Positions 8,317 to 18,141 of a DNA stretch of 64,000 nt are shown here, piece after piece (position 1 is the stretch's first letter; each line of letters begins with the position of its first letter). A program made the translations under genes and the position numbers. The notes beneath the pieces are model-generated. The model saw nothing but the letters and a program-made list of their open reading frames with translations, did no database searches and was not told where the DNA came from. The DNA comes from Shinella sp032095155 (GTDB lineage Bacteria > Pseudomonadota > Alphaproteobacteria > Rhizobiales > Rhizobiaceae): the NCBI RefSeq assembly GCF_049199905.1, contig NZ_JBLZPK010000059.1:124001-188000 (forward strand). The letters run 5' to 3'.

Positions 8317-9014
8317 TGGATCCGTTTCTCCTGCGCAAGCTCAACACGGAGCGCGCCGCCCGCCGCGCCGTTCTTCACCTCACCGATCTCGGCGACGGGC
8401 GCGACCGGGTGATCCGTGAGGGCGACCCGGTGGCCGGACCGCTCGGCGAGGCGATTGCCGGTGCTTTCCGTTCCGGTAAATCCGGGCTGGTCGAGGCGGA
8501 GGAGCGACAATTCTTCCTCAACGTCCATCTGCCGCCCGCCCGCATCGTCATCATCGGCGCGGTGCATATCAGCCAGGCGCTGGCGAGAATGGCCGAGATC
8601 GCCGGCTTCGACGTCACGATCATCGATCCGCGCACCGCTTTCGCCACGGAAGAACGTTTTGCCGGCATCGACCTCGTCGCGGACTGGCCGGAGGATGCGC
8701 TGAAGACGCGGCCGCTCGATGCCTATACGGCGCTCGTTGCTGTGACGCATGATCCGAAAATCGACGATTTTCCGCTAGCGCAGGCGCTGAGGACGGGCTG
8801 TTTTTATGTCGGCGCGCTCGGCAGCCGAAAAACCCATGCCAAGCGCATAGAGCGCCTGTCGGCGCTTGGGCACAGCGAGGCTGCCATCGCCAAGATCTCT
8901 GCGCCCATCGGTCTCGACATCGGCGCGGCAAGCCCTGCCGAAATCGCCGTGGCAATTCTTGCCGATATCGTCGCGCATCTGCGCCGCCGGTCCCTGCGCG
9001 GTGCCGCGCCATGA
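8316..9014 (+). CDS. XdhC/CoxI family protein, Rossmann domain
   Basis: 232 residues containing the C-terminal Rossmann-like domain of XdhC proteins: PARIVIIGAVHISQALARMA (dinucleotide-type glycine loop, here GAVHIS rather than the commoner GxGxxG/A), TIIDPRTAFATEERF, a TALVAVTHDPKIDD stretch, and the family's YVGALGSRKTHAKRIERL motif near residue 165. It probably assembles with the preceding XdhC N-domain protein to bind and hand over sulfurated molybdenum cofactor (inference from the family). The ATG overlaps the previous stop, and its own end overlaps the next start by four bases, so the three genes are tightly coupled. Confidence 0.9.
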   Translation: MDPFLLRKLNTERAARRAVLHLTDLGDGRDRVIREGDPVAGPLGEAIAGAFRSGKSGLVEAEERQFFLNVHLPPARIVIIGAVHISQALARMAEIAGFDVTIIDPRTAFATEERFAGIDLVADWPEDALKTRPLDAYTALVAVTHDPKIDDFPLAQALRTGCFYVGALGSRKTHAKRIERLSALGHSEAAIAKISAPIGLDIGAASPAEIAVAILADIVAHLRRRSLRGAAP

Positions 9015-10621
9015 TCTTTGGCGAAATCCCGATTGCCGATGCGGTCGGTGCGCGGTTGGCGCATGGCGTGCGCACGGCCAGCCTGTCGCTGCACAAGGGG
9101 CATGTGGTGACGGCGGAGGATCGCGCAGCCCTTTCCGCCGAGGGTGTCGCAACCGTCATTGCCGTGCGGCTGGAGCCAGACGATATCGGTGAGGACGAGG
9201 CGGCATCGCTGATCGCGGCGGCCATTCTGCCTGATCATCTGCGGTTCACACCATCCGCGACGGGGCGCATCAACCTGCATGCCAAGGTGAACGGCCTTTT
9301 CGTTGCCGATCGGGCGGCGATCGATCGTTTCAACCGGGTGGACCCGGCAATCACCATCGCCACCTTGCCGGACCATGCGAGCGTGAATGCCGGCGACATG
9401 GTGGCGACGATCAAGATCATTCCGCTCGCCGTATCCGACAGTCTGGTGCGCAAGGCGGCTGGGGTCATGGCGTCGAGCCGGGCACTGGAGGTCAAACCTT
9501 TCGCGTCCTATCGAGTCGGGCTCGTCGCCACGATTTTGCCGACGCTTAAGGTGTCCGTCATGGACAAGACGCGCCGGCTCGTCGAGCAGCGGCTGCAAGC
9601 CTCCGGTAGCCGGCTAACGCATGAGGTGCGCGTGCCGCATCGGGCGCCGGAGCTGGCGACGGCCATCACAGACTCAGCGCAGGGCAACGATCTCGTCCTC
9701 GTCTTCGGCGCGTCCGCGGTGACGGATGTTAACGATGTCATTCCCGCCGCCATCCGCGCGGCGGGCGGGGTGGTCGAGCATGTCGGCATGCCGGTCGATC
9801 CGGGCAACCTGCTGGTTCTCGGCCGCATCGGCGCGGTGCCGGTTATCGGAGCGCCGGGCTGCGCGCGCAGTCCCAAGGAAAACGGTTTCGACTGGGTTCT
9901 CGCCCGCATCTTTGCCGGTGAAAATCCCGGATCAGAGGAGATTACCGGCATGGGTGTCGGCGGCTTGTTGACGGAAATCCCGAGCCGGCCGCTGCCACGC
10001 GATCTGCGCGCGCCGGAGCGGCCGCTGTCCATCGCCGCGCTGGTGCTGGCGGCCGGTCGCGCAAGCCGCATGAACGGCAGCCACAAGCTGCTCGCCGCCT
10101 TCGATGGCCAGGCGCTGGTGCGGCGTTCGGTGGAGGCGGCGCTTGCCGCGGGGCCGGCACGGGTGCTCGTCGTGACGGGGCACCGGGCGGAGGAGATCGA
10201 GGCGGAACTGGCCGGGCTCAAGGTCGATCTCATCCGCAATCCCGATCACGCGCAGGGCATGTCGACCTCGCTCAGGGCGGGCGTTTCGGCGCTCGGGCCT
10301 GGCTGCGATGGCGTCTCGGTCATGCTTGCCGACATGCCGCATGTCACGGGTGCGGATGTGCGCCTGCTGCTGGACGCTTTTGCGGCGTCTGGCGGCCAGG
10401 CCGTGGTGCGCGCGGTCTCGGGCGGCAAGCGCGGCAATCCCGTCATCCTGCCACGCGCGACATTTTCGGCGATCCTCCAGCTTGAAGGCGATGTCGGGGC
10501 ACGGCATATCGTCGAAAGCGCCGGCCTCGATATCGTGGATGTCGAGATCGGTGAAGCGGCGCATGTCGATGTCGATACGCCGGAGGCGGTGCTTGCCGCG
10601 GGCGGCGTTCTGAAAGGGTAG
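9011..10621 (+). CDS. Molybdopterin-binding / MocA-like nucleotidyltransferase fusion
   Basis: 536-residue two-domain protein. The N-terminal part (about 1-340) is a MoeA/MogA-like molybdopterin-binding module with VLVFGASAVTDVNDVIPAAI near 230 and IGAPGCARSPKENGFDWVL near 280. The C-terminal part (about 345-536) is a MobA/MocA-type transferase beginning IAALVLAAGRASRMNGSHKLL, with MLADMPHVTGADV as its metal-binding Asp segment and GKRGNPVILP further on. Such fusions attach CMP to molybdopterin to make MCD, the cofactor form used by xanthine dehydrogenase and CO dehydrogenase relatives (family inference). It overlaps the XdhC Rossmann gene by four bases, which fits a maturation operon. Confidence 0.9.
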   Translation: MIFGEIPIADAVGARLAHGVRTASLSLHKGHVVTAEDRAALSAEGVATVIAVRLEPDDIGEDEAASLIAAAILPDHLRFTPSATGRINLHAKVNGLFVADRAAIDRFNRVDPAITIATLPDHASVNAGDMVATIKIIPLAVSDSLVRKAAGVMASSRALEVKPFASYRVGLVATILPTLKVSVMDKTRRLVEQRLQASGSRLTHEVRVPHRAPELATAITDSAQGNDLVLVFGASAVTDVNDVIPAAIRAAGGVVEHVGMPVDPGNLLVLGRIGAVPVIGAPGCARSPKENGFDWVLARIFAGENPGSEEITGMGVGGLLTEIPSRPLPRDLRAPERPLSIAALVLAAGRASRMNGSHKLLAAFDGQALVRRSVEAALAAGPARVLVVTGHRAEEIEAELAGLKVDLIRNPDHAQGMSTSLRAGVSALGPGCDGVSVMLADMPHVTGADVRLLLDAFAASGGQAVVRAVSGGKRGNPVILPRATFSAILQLEGDVGARHIVESAGLDIVDVEIGEAAHVDVDTPEAVLAAGGVLKG

Positions 10622-10624
10622 GGC

Positions 10625-10945
10625 ATGGATCGGGACGGGATCGAGGAAATGTTCCAGGCGCTGGGGCCGGTCACGATCAAGCGCATGTTCGGCGGCAAGG
10701 GGATCTATCACGAAGGGCGCATCCTCGCGCTGGAGGTGCAGGGCGAAATCCTGCTCAAGGCGGACGCCCGCAGCGCGCCAGATTTCGAGGCTGCCGGCAG
10801 CCGGCAATGGGCCTATGACGGCAAGCAGAGCGGCAAGCCGGTGAAGATGCCCTACTGGTCCGTTCCAGAAGCCGCTTTCGACGATCCGGATGAGATGGCG
10901 GTGTGGGTGCGGCGCGCCTATGAGGCGGCGTTGAGGGCCAAATAG
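10625..10945 (+). CDS. TfoX/Sxy family N-terminal domain protein
   Basis: 106-residue protein with the TfoX N-terminal domain: an MFGGKGIYHEGRILALEV core near residue 20, LLKADARSAPDFEAAG, and MPYWSVPEAAFDDPDEM with a VWVRRAYEAALRAK tail. In Haemophilus the longer two-domain TfoX/Sxy coactivates competence genes; stand-alone N-terminal domains are common in alphaproteobacteria and have no settled role. It lies 3 bp after the molybdenum cofactor gene and is probably the last gene of that mRNA. Confidence 0.88.
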   Translation: MDRDGIEEMFQALGPVTIKRMFGGKGIYHEGRILALEVQGEILLKADARSAPDFEAAGSRQWAYDGKQSGKPVKMPYWSVPEAAFDDPDEMAVWVRRAYEAALRAK

Positions 10946-10969
10946 AGCCGGGAATTCTCCGCGATCAAA

Positions 10970-10998
10970 CTTGACTTTATTTATCATGTTGTCCATTA
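10970..10998 (+). promoter_or_regulatory. Iron-responsive promoter with RirA-type IRO box
   Basis: A consensus rhizobial -35 (CTTGAC, 10970-10975) is overlapped by TGA-N9-TCA (10972-10986), the published IRO operator pattern of the iron repressor RirA. A weak -10 (CCATTA, 10993-10998) follows at 17 bases. The receptor start codon is 50 bp downstream. The placement is what repression under iron sufficiency would need. The motif is visible; RirA binding is inferred. Confidence 0.65.
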
Positions 10999-11048
10999 CC
11001 GGACGGTTCCGCGTGCCTGCGCGCGGCGTGAAGTCCGATGAGGTTCCC

Positions 11049-13172
11049 ATGCAATATAATCGTTTTCACGCGTCGACGCTTCTGGCAGGCTCGGCCATGG
11101 CGCTTGCGCTTCTGGCTCTTGCCGCACCGGCCCGGGCGCAGGACGCGGCAGCGACGGAGCTTCAGGCTGTGAATGTCGAAGGCGACAGCAACGGTGACAG
11201 CAACGGTGACAGCATCGTCGATATCCCGGCAGCCGTTTCCAAGTCGGATCGCATCAAGGTGCAGGAGCGTTACGCCGGCGACGCGACCCAGGTGCTGCGC
11301 TCGACGCCGGGCACGTTCACCCGCGAGCCGGCCGACCAGCCGGGCATCACCGTCAATATCCGCGGCATGCAGGGCATGGGTCGCGTCAACAGCATGATCG
11401 ACGGCGTGCCGCAGACCTTCAGCAACCTGTCCGGCCACGGCGGCACCTTCGACAATCTCCTCTATGTCGAGCAGAACATGCTCGTCGGCGTCGATGTCAC
11501 GCGCGGTGCGGTTTCCGGCGCCGAGGGCATGGGCACGCTGGCTGGCGCCGCCAATTTCCGCACGCTCGATGTCGATGACGTGCTGCTTTCGGGCAAGGAT
11601 GTCGGCGTGATGTCGAGCGTGCGTGCCGGTACCAACGGCTTCGACTATTCCCGGCTCCTGGCGGGGGCTGCCCGCACGGACCTGGGTGAGGGCGAGATGA
11701 GCGTCGTCGGCGCCCTCAGCGATACCAAGAAGAGCCCTTTTGAGAACGGCGCGGGTATCATCTACCCCTTCGGCGGCGATCAGCATCCGAAGTCGGGCCT
11801 CTTCAAGGTGAACCTTGCACCGAATTCCGATCATAAACTGCAACTCGGCGGCATCTGGTACGGCAACGAGTTCCTGCCCGGCACCTCCGGCTACAACTGG
11901 GTCATCAACAACCAGACCTACACGGCGAAATATTCCTATACGCCCGGCGACGATCTCTTCGATCTCCACGCCAATGCCTATCTCAACATCACGGACATGG
12001 AATTCGACGGCACCAACGGCAATGTCAGTTCATTCGACGGCCGCAAGGGCACCAACACGACGACCGGTTTCGACATTTCCAACCGGATGCGTTTCGATCT
12101 CAATGACGAGACGGAGCTAAAACTCTACTACGGCGCCGCCTACAGCCGCGATCGATACGAAGGCAATGCCAAGCGCGGTGCAAATCCTGACGGCACGCTG
12201 GTCAAGGCGGGCACCTTCGCCGAAGCCACGATCAGCCGCGGCATCTTCGACGTGACCGGCGGGCTGCGCTACGATTACTGGTCGCTCGACGGCATCACCG
12301 GCTACCACGCACCGGGAAGCAACGGTTGCCCGGCAGGAGGGGAGCCGTGCCCGATCGACACGCTGTCCCGCTCGGGCAGTGATCTCAATCCGAAGGTTAC
12401 CATTTCCGCGCGTCCGTTCGACTGGCTACAGCCTTACATAACGTACGCCCATACTTCGCGTCCGCCGACGGCGTCCGAAGTCTTCTATCCCGGTGGTCAC
12501 AGCTTCGACGGATCCTCCGATCCGATCAACAACAATCCGAACCTGCTGCCGGAGAAGAGCCGCGGCGTGGATCTCGGCGTCAATCTCAAGGGCAGCGACC
12601 TCTTTGAGAGCGGTGACGAGGGCTGGCTGAAGGTCGGTTATTTCCACAACCGCATCCGCGACTACATCACCTTCGACCTCGACACCGACGGCACGATGCG
12701 CTGGGTCAATGTCGAGGGAACAACGATCATGAAGGGCGTAGAGATTGAGGGCGGCTATGATGCCGGCCGCTATTTCGCCGGCTTCTCGGTGACGATTGCC
12801 GATACCGCCCAGCCGGAAGGCGTTGCCGCCGGCGTCGGCGATGTCGGCAAGCTGCCGGATGATTTCGCCACGCTCGATGTCGGCATGCGCTTCTTCGACG
12901 AAGCGCTGACGGTCGGTGGGCGCATGCGCTACACCGGCAAGAGCAAGCAGGCCTATATCAACGAGGCCATGGCCTACAACCTGCCGAGCTACACGCTGTT
13001 CGACGCCAACGCCTCCTGGCAGATCAACGAGAACGCAAAAGTGTTCGTCAACATCGAGAACGTCTTCAACAAGGATTACATGAAGGCGAATTCCGGCCTC
13101 ATGGATAATTACAACGGCATCCGGAACGGCCGCGGCCGCACCTTCATCTTCGGCGCAACCGCGAGGTTCTAA
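11049..13172 (+). CDS. TonB-dependent outer-membrane receptor, haem/haemoglobin type
   Basis: 707 residues. The signal peptide runs to about residue 28 (APARAQDA). A TonB-box-like LQAVNVEG follows, then a Ser/Asn/Gly/Asp repeat, then a plug domain (VLRSTPGTFTREPADQPGITVNIRGMQGMGRVNSMIDGVPQTF) and a 22-strand barrel. It ends in FIFGATARF with the C-terminal Phe needed for barrel insertion; the FVNIENVFNKDYM block is the usual TonB_dep_Rec signature. The plug and the VYYFN-free barrel resemble rhizobial haem/haemoglobin receptors, but a siderophore ligand cannot be excluded. ATG at 11049 (GAGG upstream) gives the signal peptide. An upstream IRO box predicts iron repression. Tail-to-tail overlap of 4 bp with the NUDIX gene. 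Confidence 0.88.
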   Translation: MQYNRFHASTLLAGSAMALALLALAAPARAQDAAATELQAVNVEGDSNGDSNGDSIVDIPAAVSKSDRIKVQERYAGDATQVLRSTPGTFTREPADQPGITVNIRGMQGMGRVNSMIDGVPQTFSNLSGHGGTFDNLLYVEQNMLVGVDVTRGAVSGAEGMGTLAGAANFRTLDVDDVLLSGKDVGVMSSVRAGTNGFDYSRLLAGAARTDLGEGEMSVVGALSDTKKSPFENGAGIIYPFGGDQHPKSGLFKVNLAPNSDHKLQLGGIWYGNEFLPGTSGYNWVINNQTYTAKYSYTPGDDLFDLHANAYLNITDMEFDGTNGNVSSFDGRKGTNTTTGFDISNRMRFDLNDETELKLYYGAAYSRDRYEGNAKRGANPDGTLVKAGTFAEATISRGIFDVTGGLRYDYWSLDGITGYHAPGSNGCPAGGEPCPIDTLSRSGSDLNPKVTISARPFDWLQPYITYAHTSRPPTASEVFYPGGHSFDGSSDPINNNPNLLPEKSRGVDLGVNLKGSDLFESGDEGWLKVGYFHNRIRDYITFDLDTDGTMRWVNVEGTTIMKGVEIEGGYDAGRYFAGFSVTIADTAQPEGVAAGVGDVGKLPDDFATLDVGMRFFDEALTVGGRMRYTGKSKQAYINEAMAYNLPSYTLFDANASWQINENAKVFVNIENVFNKDYMKANSGLMDNYNGIRNGRGRTFIFGATARF
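11181..11216 (+). repeat. Three in-frame 12-bp tandem repeats in the receptor N-terminus
   Basis: Units GGCGACAGCAAC, GGTGACAGCAAC and GGTGACAGCATC encode GDSN-GDSN-GDSI directly after the TonB-box-like segment. The units are nearly identical in DNA, so copy number could vary by slippage and alter linker length without shifting the frame. Confidence 0.85.
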
Positions 13173-13588
13173 GCCTCGCGGGCGCGCAACGCCGCCACGG
13201 CATCGGCCGCAAAGCGTGACAGCGGCGCGGGCAGGGCGTCGAGCGGGAACCACCCGAATTCCGGCAGCTTCTCCGGCTCCACGATGCGCGCCTCACCGGA
13301 AAAATCCTCGCAGACATAGATGAGCGACAGCCAGTGCTGGCGCTCCTCGGCGATGATCTGTTCGGAAAGGCAGAGAAAATCGATGGTGCCGATGGCGAGG
13401 CCGGATTCTTCCTCGGCCTCGCGGCGTGCCGCTTCCACTGCCCGTTCCATATGGTCGACCTTGCCGCCGACGATGTTCCACGTGCCGGCCTCCGGTGCGC
13501 GCAGACGCCGGTAGAGCAGCAGCTTGCCCTCACGCAAAATGGCCAGGCCACATCCGAGGCCTGGCGCATCGATACCCGGTATTGGCAT
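13169..13588 (-). CDS. NUDIX hydrolase
   Basis: 139 residues with a complete NUDIX box at about residues 42-64 (G-x5-E-x7-REAEEESGL), so catalytically competent for Mg-dependent hydrolysis of a nucleoside diphosphate linked to another moiety. The N-terminus (GCGLAILREGKLLLYRRLRAPEAGTWNIVGG) resembles ADP-ribose / dGTP sanitising NUDIX enzymes, but the sequence alone does not fix the substrate. It lies 9 bp downstream of the RNA helicase stop... in reading order it follows the helicase gene on the minus strand and may share its mRNA. The 3' end overlaps the end of the TonB receptor gene. Confidence 0.9.
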   Translation of the reverse strand: MPIPGIDAPGLGCGLAILREGKLLLYRRLRAPEAGTWNIVGGKVDHMERAVEAARREAEEESGLAIGTIDFLCLSEQIIAEERQHWLSLIYVCEDFSGEARIVEPEKLPEFGWFPLDALPAPLSRFAADAVAALRAREA

Positions 13589-13597
13589 TCGCTCAGA

Positions 13598-15106
<1,509 letters not shown>

Positions 15107-15298
15107 AGGAAAAAGGTTTCCGTTCCGGTTCTTACGAACGCAATGGGTTGCAGCGGGCACATCGCCGCTAGGATGCAGCGCACTTAGGCCCAAAGCGCCG
15201 GAAAGTCAAGGAAATCAGCGAATTTGGTAAATCCGCAAGCAATTTGAAGCCTCTGGCCGTCGCTTTCGGCTTCCGACGGGGCGTCAGCTTGCGTTCCG

Positions 15299-16576
15299 TC
15301 AATCCATATAGGTGGTCAGTTTCATGCCCGCCGTCAGGAAGCGCATGGGGTCGATCGCCTTGCCGTCGCGGCGGACCTCGTAATGCAGGTGCGGGCCGGT
15401 GGAGCGGCCCGTCGTGCCCGAGAGGCCGACCGCGTCGGCGGCCTCGATATGATCGCCGACCTTGACGAGGACGCGCGAAAGATGGGCGTAGCGGGTTGTC
15501 AGGCCGTTGCCATGATCGATCTCGACCATGTTGCCATAACCGCCGTTGCGGCCGGCGACGACGACGGTGCCAGCAGCGGTCGAGTGCACCTCTGTGCCCG
15601 TGCCGACGCGAAAATCGATACCGGCATGCAGCGCCAGGCGACCGAGAAACGGGTCGGTGCGGTTGCCGAAACGGCTGGTGATGCCAGCACCGGGCGAGGG
15701 GTTGCCGAAGGGCAGCTTGCGCGCCGTGCGGCGGGCGCTGTCGAGGCGATCCAGCGCGTCATCGAGGTCGTTGATCGATGCTTCGAAGGGGTCGGTGAAG
15801 GTTTCCGGCTCGACGAACGGGCCGCCGATGCCGGTCTCTGTGTCGGTTTCGGCCGTTTCCGCGACGTCGAAGCCGCTGCGCCGCAGGATCGTCTGGATCG
15901 CGTTTGCCGTCTCGGAGGCGCCTGCGGTCAGCGACTGGATGCGGCCGATCTGCTCGTGCTCCAGGTCCTTGAGGGAGAGCGTGACCTTGGAGAACAGGCG
16001 GTCCGCCCGATCGGCGACCGATTCGCTCGTCGCCGCATAGGCAAGCGAGGCCGATTTTTGTGATGCGCCGCCGGTCGAGCCCATGATGGCATCGATTGCG
16101 CCTGTAGCATCTGCGCGGCGGCCGTCCGTGACAGGTTTCTCATCGGATAGCGGCACGTCGGCGGAAACGCCGCCGGTTTCGGCGCGGTTGAGCAGGGCAT
16201 CGAGCTTGCCGTGCCGCTCGGACAGCGCCAATTGTTGCTGCATCAGCTTCTCGACCTTTTCCTCGACGACCTGCTGGTCGAGAAGCTGGCGGCTGGTGAC
16301 ACGGTCGACCTGGGCGCGAAGGGCGGAGATACGGTCTTCGTAATCGTGCTGCATGCGCGCCTGGCGCGCCATCGTGGCGCCGATCAGGTCGTCGCGCAGC
16401 ACGAGATAAGACGTTGCGGCGAGGTAGCCGACGGTGAACATGCCGGCAACGCAGAAGGTGGCGGCCGCCATCCAGGGACGGATCGTCATATGACGGATTT
16501 TGTCGCCGCTTGCCAGGATCACGACATGCTGCTCAGCGCGCTTTCCGAAGATGCGGTTTTCAGGACGCTCCGCCAC
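15299..16576 (-). CDS. M23 family metallopeptidase (peptidoglycan endopeptidase)
   Basis: 425-residue bitopic envelope protein. A short cytoplasmic basic N-terminus is followed by one transmembrane helix (about residues 36-60), a coiled-coil region (about 70-130, with MQQQLALSERHGKLDALLNRAE), a low-complexity linker, and a C-terminal LytM/M23 domain. The zinc ligands HAGIDFRVGTG (HxxxD) and GPHLHYEV (HxH) are intact, so it should be an active DD-endopeptidase cutting peptidoglycan cross-links. GTG at 16576 is chosen because GGGGAG lies 6 bases upstream; ATG at 16600 is a weaker alternative. Coiled-coil M23 proteins often act in polar growth or division in Rhizobiales (inference). Confidence 0.9.
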   Translation of the reverse strand: MAERPENRIFGKRAEQHVVILASGDKIRHMTIRPWMAAATFCVAGMFTVGYLAATSYLVLRDDLIGATMARQARMQHDYEDRISALRAQVDRVTSRQLLDQQVVEEKVEKLMQQQLALSERHGKLDALLNRAETGGVSADVPLSDEKPVTDGRRADATGAIDAIMGSTGGASQKSASLAYAATSESVADRADRLFSKVTLSLKDLEHEQIGRIQSLTAGASETANAIQTILRRSGFDVAETAETDTETGIGGPFVEPETFTDPFEASINDLDDALDRLDSARRTARKLPFGNPSPGAGITSRFGNRTDPFLGRLALHAGIDFRVGTGTEVHSTAAGTVVVAGRNGGYGNMVEIDHGNGLTTRYAHLSRVLVKVGDHIEAADAVGLSGTTGRSTGPHLHYEVRRDGKAIDPMRFLTAGMKLTTYMD

Positions 16577-16674
16577 AATACACTCCCCGACCGATTCCAT
16601 TGGTCTCGTGCGGCGAATTACACATTGTTAGGGTTAATAAAGCCTTTCGTCGGGGTGTTTTTCGGGGAGAAATA

Positions 16675-17502
16675 TTAGCTCTGGCTGACGGAAACGAGCG
16701 AGCGGTAGAAGGAGGGCGTCAGGCCCGCTTCGGCGCGGGCGACATCGTTGAACGGCGGCTTGAGCGGCCCGCGGAAATTGCTGCGCACCAGGTCCCTGAA
16801 GGTTGCCGAAGGGTCCTTCTTCTCGCGGGCACAGAGGAAGCGGAACCATTTCGCCCCGACGGCAACGTGACCTTTTTCGTCGTTGTAGATGATGTCGAGG
16901 ATATCGGCGCTGGCATGATCGCCGGTCTCGCGCATCTTCATCTGCAGCGTCGGCGTCACATCGAGGCCGCGCGCCTCCAGGATCAGCGGCACGACGGCGA
17001 GGCGGGCGGTGAGGTCGTTGCGCGTGTCGTGCGCGGCCTTCCACAGGCCGTCATGCGCCGGCAGGTCGCCGTATTCGGCGCCGAGTTCGCGCAGTCGGTC
17101 GCGGATGAGGCGGAAATGTTTCGCTTCCTCGAAGGCCACCTGCATCCAGCCGTCGAAGAAGGAATGCGGCACGCGCTCCGTGGTGAACCGCGCGACGATA
17201 TCGAGCGCGAGGTCCACCGCGTTGAGCTCGATATGGGCGAGTGCGTGAAGCAGCGCGATGCGGCCCTTTGGCGTGTGCAGCGAGCGCTTCTCCATATGTT
17301 TCGGCGGAATGAGCTCGGGTTTTTCCGGCCGGCCGGGCCGCACCGGCAGGGCCGGATCGAGTGGCGATCGCATGGACAGCGTGCGGGCGAACCAGCGCCG
17401 TGCGGTCTCCTGCGTCAGGTCGGCCTTAAGGTCGAGATCGGCCGAGGCGATGGCCATGGTGGCGCCGCCGCGCAGGCTTTCGATATACGGAAGATCAGCC
17501 AC
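16675..17502 (-). CDS. DUF455 ferritin-like protein
   Basis: 275 residues of the DUF455 family, ferritin-like four-helix proteins. Candidate di-metal ligands are visible: an ALAHIELNAVDLALD segment (E-x-x-H class) near residue 88, FEEAKHFRLI near 123, and DIIYNDEKGHVAVG near 210, giving the repeated ExxH pattern expected for a di-iron centre. Function is unknown; tRNA-hydroxylase-like and iron-handling roles have been proposed for relatives. The GTG at 17502 is chosen (AAGG upstream); ATG at 17457 is possible. It follows the peroxiredoxin gene by 22 bp, so an oxidative-stress link is a reasonable inference. Confidence 0.85.
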   Translation of the reverse strand: MADLPYIESLRGGATMAIASADLDLKADLTQETARRWFARTLSMRSPLDPALPVRPGRPEKPELIPPKHMEKRSLHTPKGRIALLHALAHIELNAVDLALDIVARFTTERVPHSFFDGWMQVAFEEAKHFRLIRDRLRELGAEYGDLPAHDGLWKAAHDTRNDLTARLAVVPLILEARGLDVTPTLQMKMRETGDHASADILDIIYNDEKGHVAVGAKWFRFLCAREKKDPSATFRDLVRSNFRGPLKPPFNDVARAEAGLTPSFYRSLVSVSQS

Positions 17503-17524
17503 GTCAAAACCTTGTAAGGAGAAC

Positions 17525-17992
17525 TTAAAGTTTCTTAGCCGCTTCGAGCACCGCCTCGACGTGACCCTTCACCTTCACCTTGGACCAGATTTCAGCGATC
17601 TTGCCCTCGGCATCGACGAGAACCGTCGTGCGTTCGACACCCATATAGGTACGGCCATACATGCTCTTTTCCTTCCACACGCCATAGGCTTCTAGCGTCT
17701 GAAGGTTTTCATCCGAGGCGAGGGGCACGCCGAGTTCGTATTTTTTGACGAACTTGTCATGCTTCTTCACCGGATCGGGGGAAAGACCGATGAGGGCGAC
17801 GCCGGCAGCGTCGAAATCCGGCTTGGCCGCGGTAAAATCCTTGGCTTCCAGGGTGCACGCCTCGGTGTCGTCCTTCGGGTAGAAGAACAGCAAAACGGGT
17901 TTTCCCCTGAAGCTCGAGAGGGAAAGCGTGCCGCCGCCATCGCGCGGAAGGGTGAAATCCGGCGCTTCGACGCCCGGTACCAGTTCTGCCAT
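17525..17992 (-). CDS. bcp: Thiol peroxidase of the BCP/PrxQ family
   Basis: 155-residue peroxiredoxin reducing H2O2 and organic hydroperoxides in the cytosol. The peroxidatic Cys46 sits in FFYPKDDTEACTLEA. The second cysteine normally found five residues later in 2-Cys BCPs is a Lys here, and no other Cys is seen in the chain, so it should act as a 1-Cys enzyme needing an external thiol. SSFRGKPVLLFFYPK, the GLSPDPVKKHDKFVKKY block and the YMGVERTTVLVD end are canonical. ATG at 17992 follows AAGGAAA. It is transcribed divergently from the large DUF3971 gene and is followed by the DUF455 gene. Confidence 0.93.
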   Translation of the reverse strand: MAELVPGVEAPDFTLPRDGGGTLSLSSFRGKPVLLFFYPKDDTEACTLEAKDFTAAKPDFDAAGVALIGLSPDPVKKHDKFVKKYELGVPLASDENLQTLEAYGVWKEKSMYGRTYMGVERTTVLVDAEGKIAEIWSKVKVKGHVEAVLEAAKKL

Positions 17993-18141
17993 GGGATTTC
18001 CTTTCTTTGGCCGGCTTTTTGAGTCAAGGAGCCGGCCTCCCGCATATATAGTGGCTGACAGAATCGTCCAGCGACGACAGGACGATGCGCAGCGATTCCG
18101 TGGGATAACGTTGCGAAACGGGGAAAGGAAACCAGCGCGAG

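Noticed and set aside
15255..15285. CCGTCG/CGACGG stem after the M23 gene as a terminator
   Set aside because: Only 6 bp with an 11-base loop and no T-run in the gene's direction.
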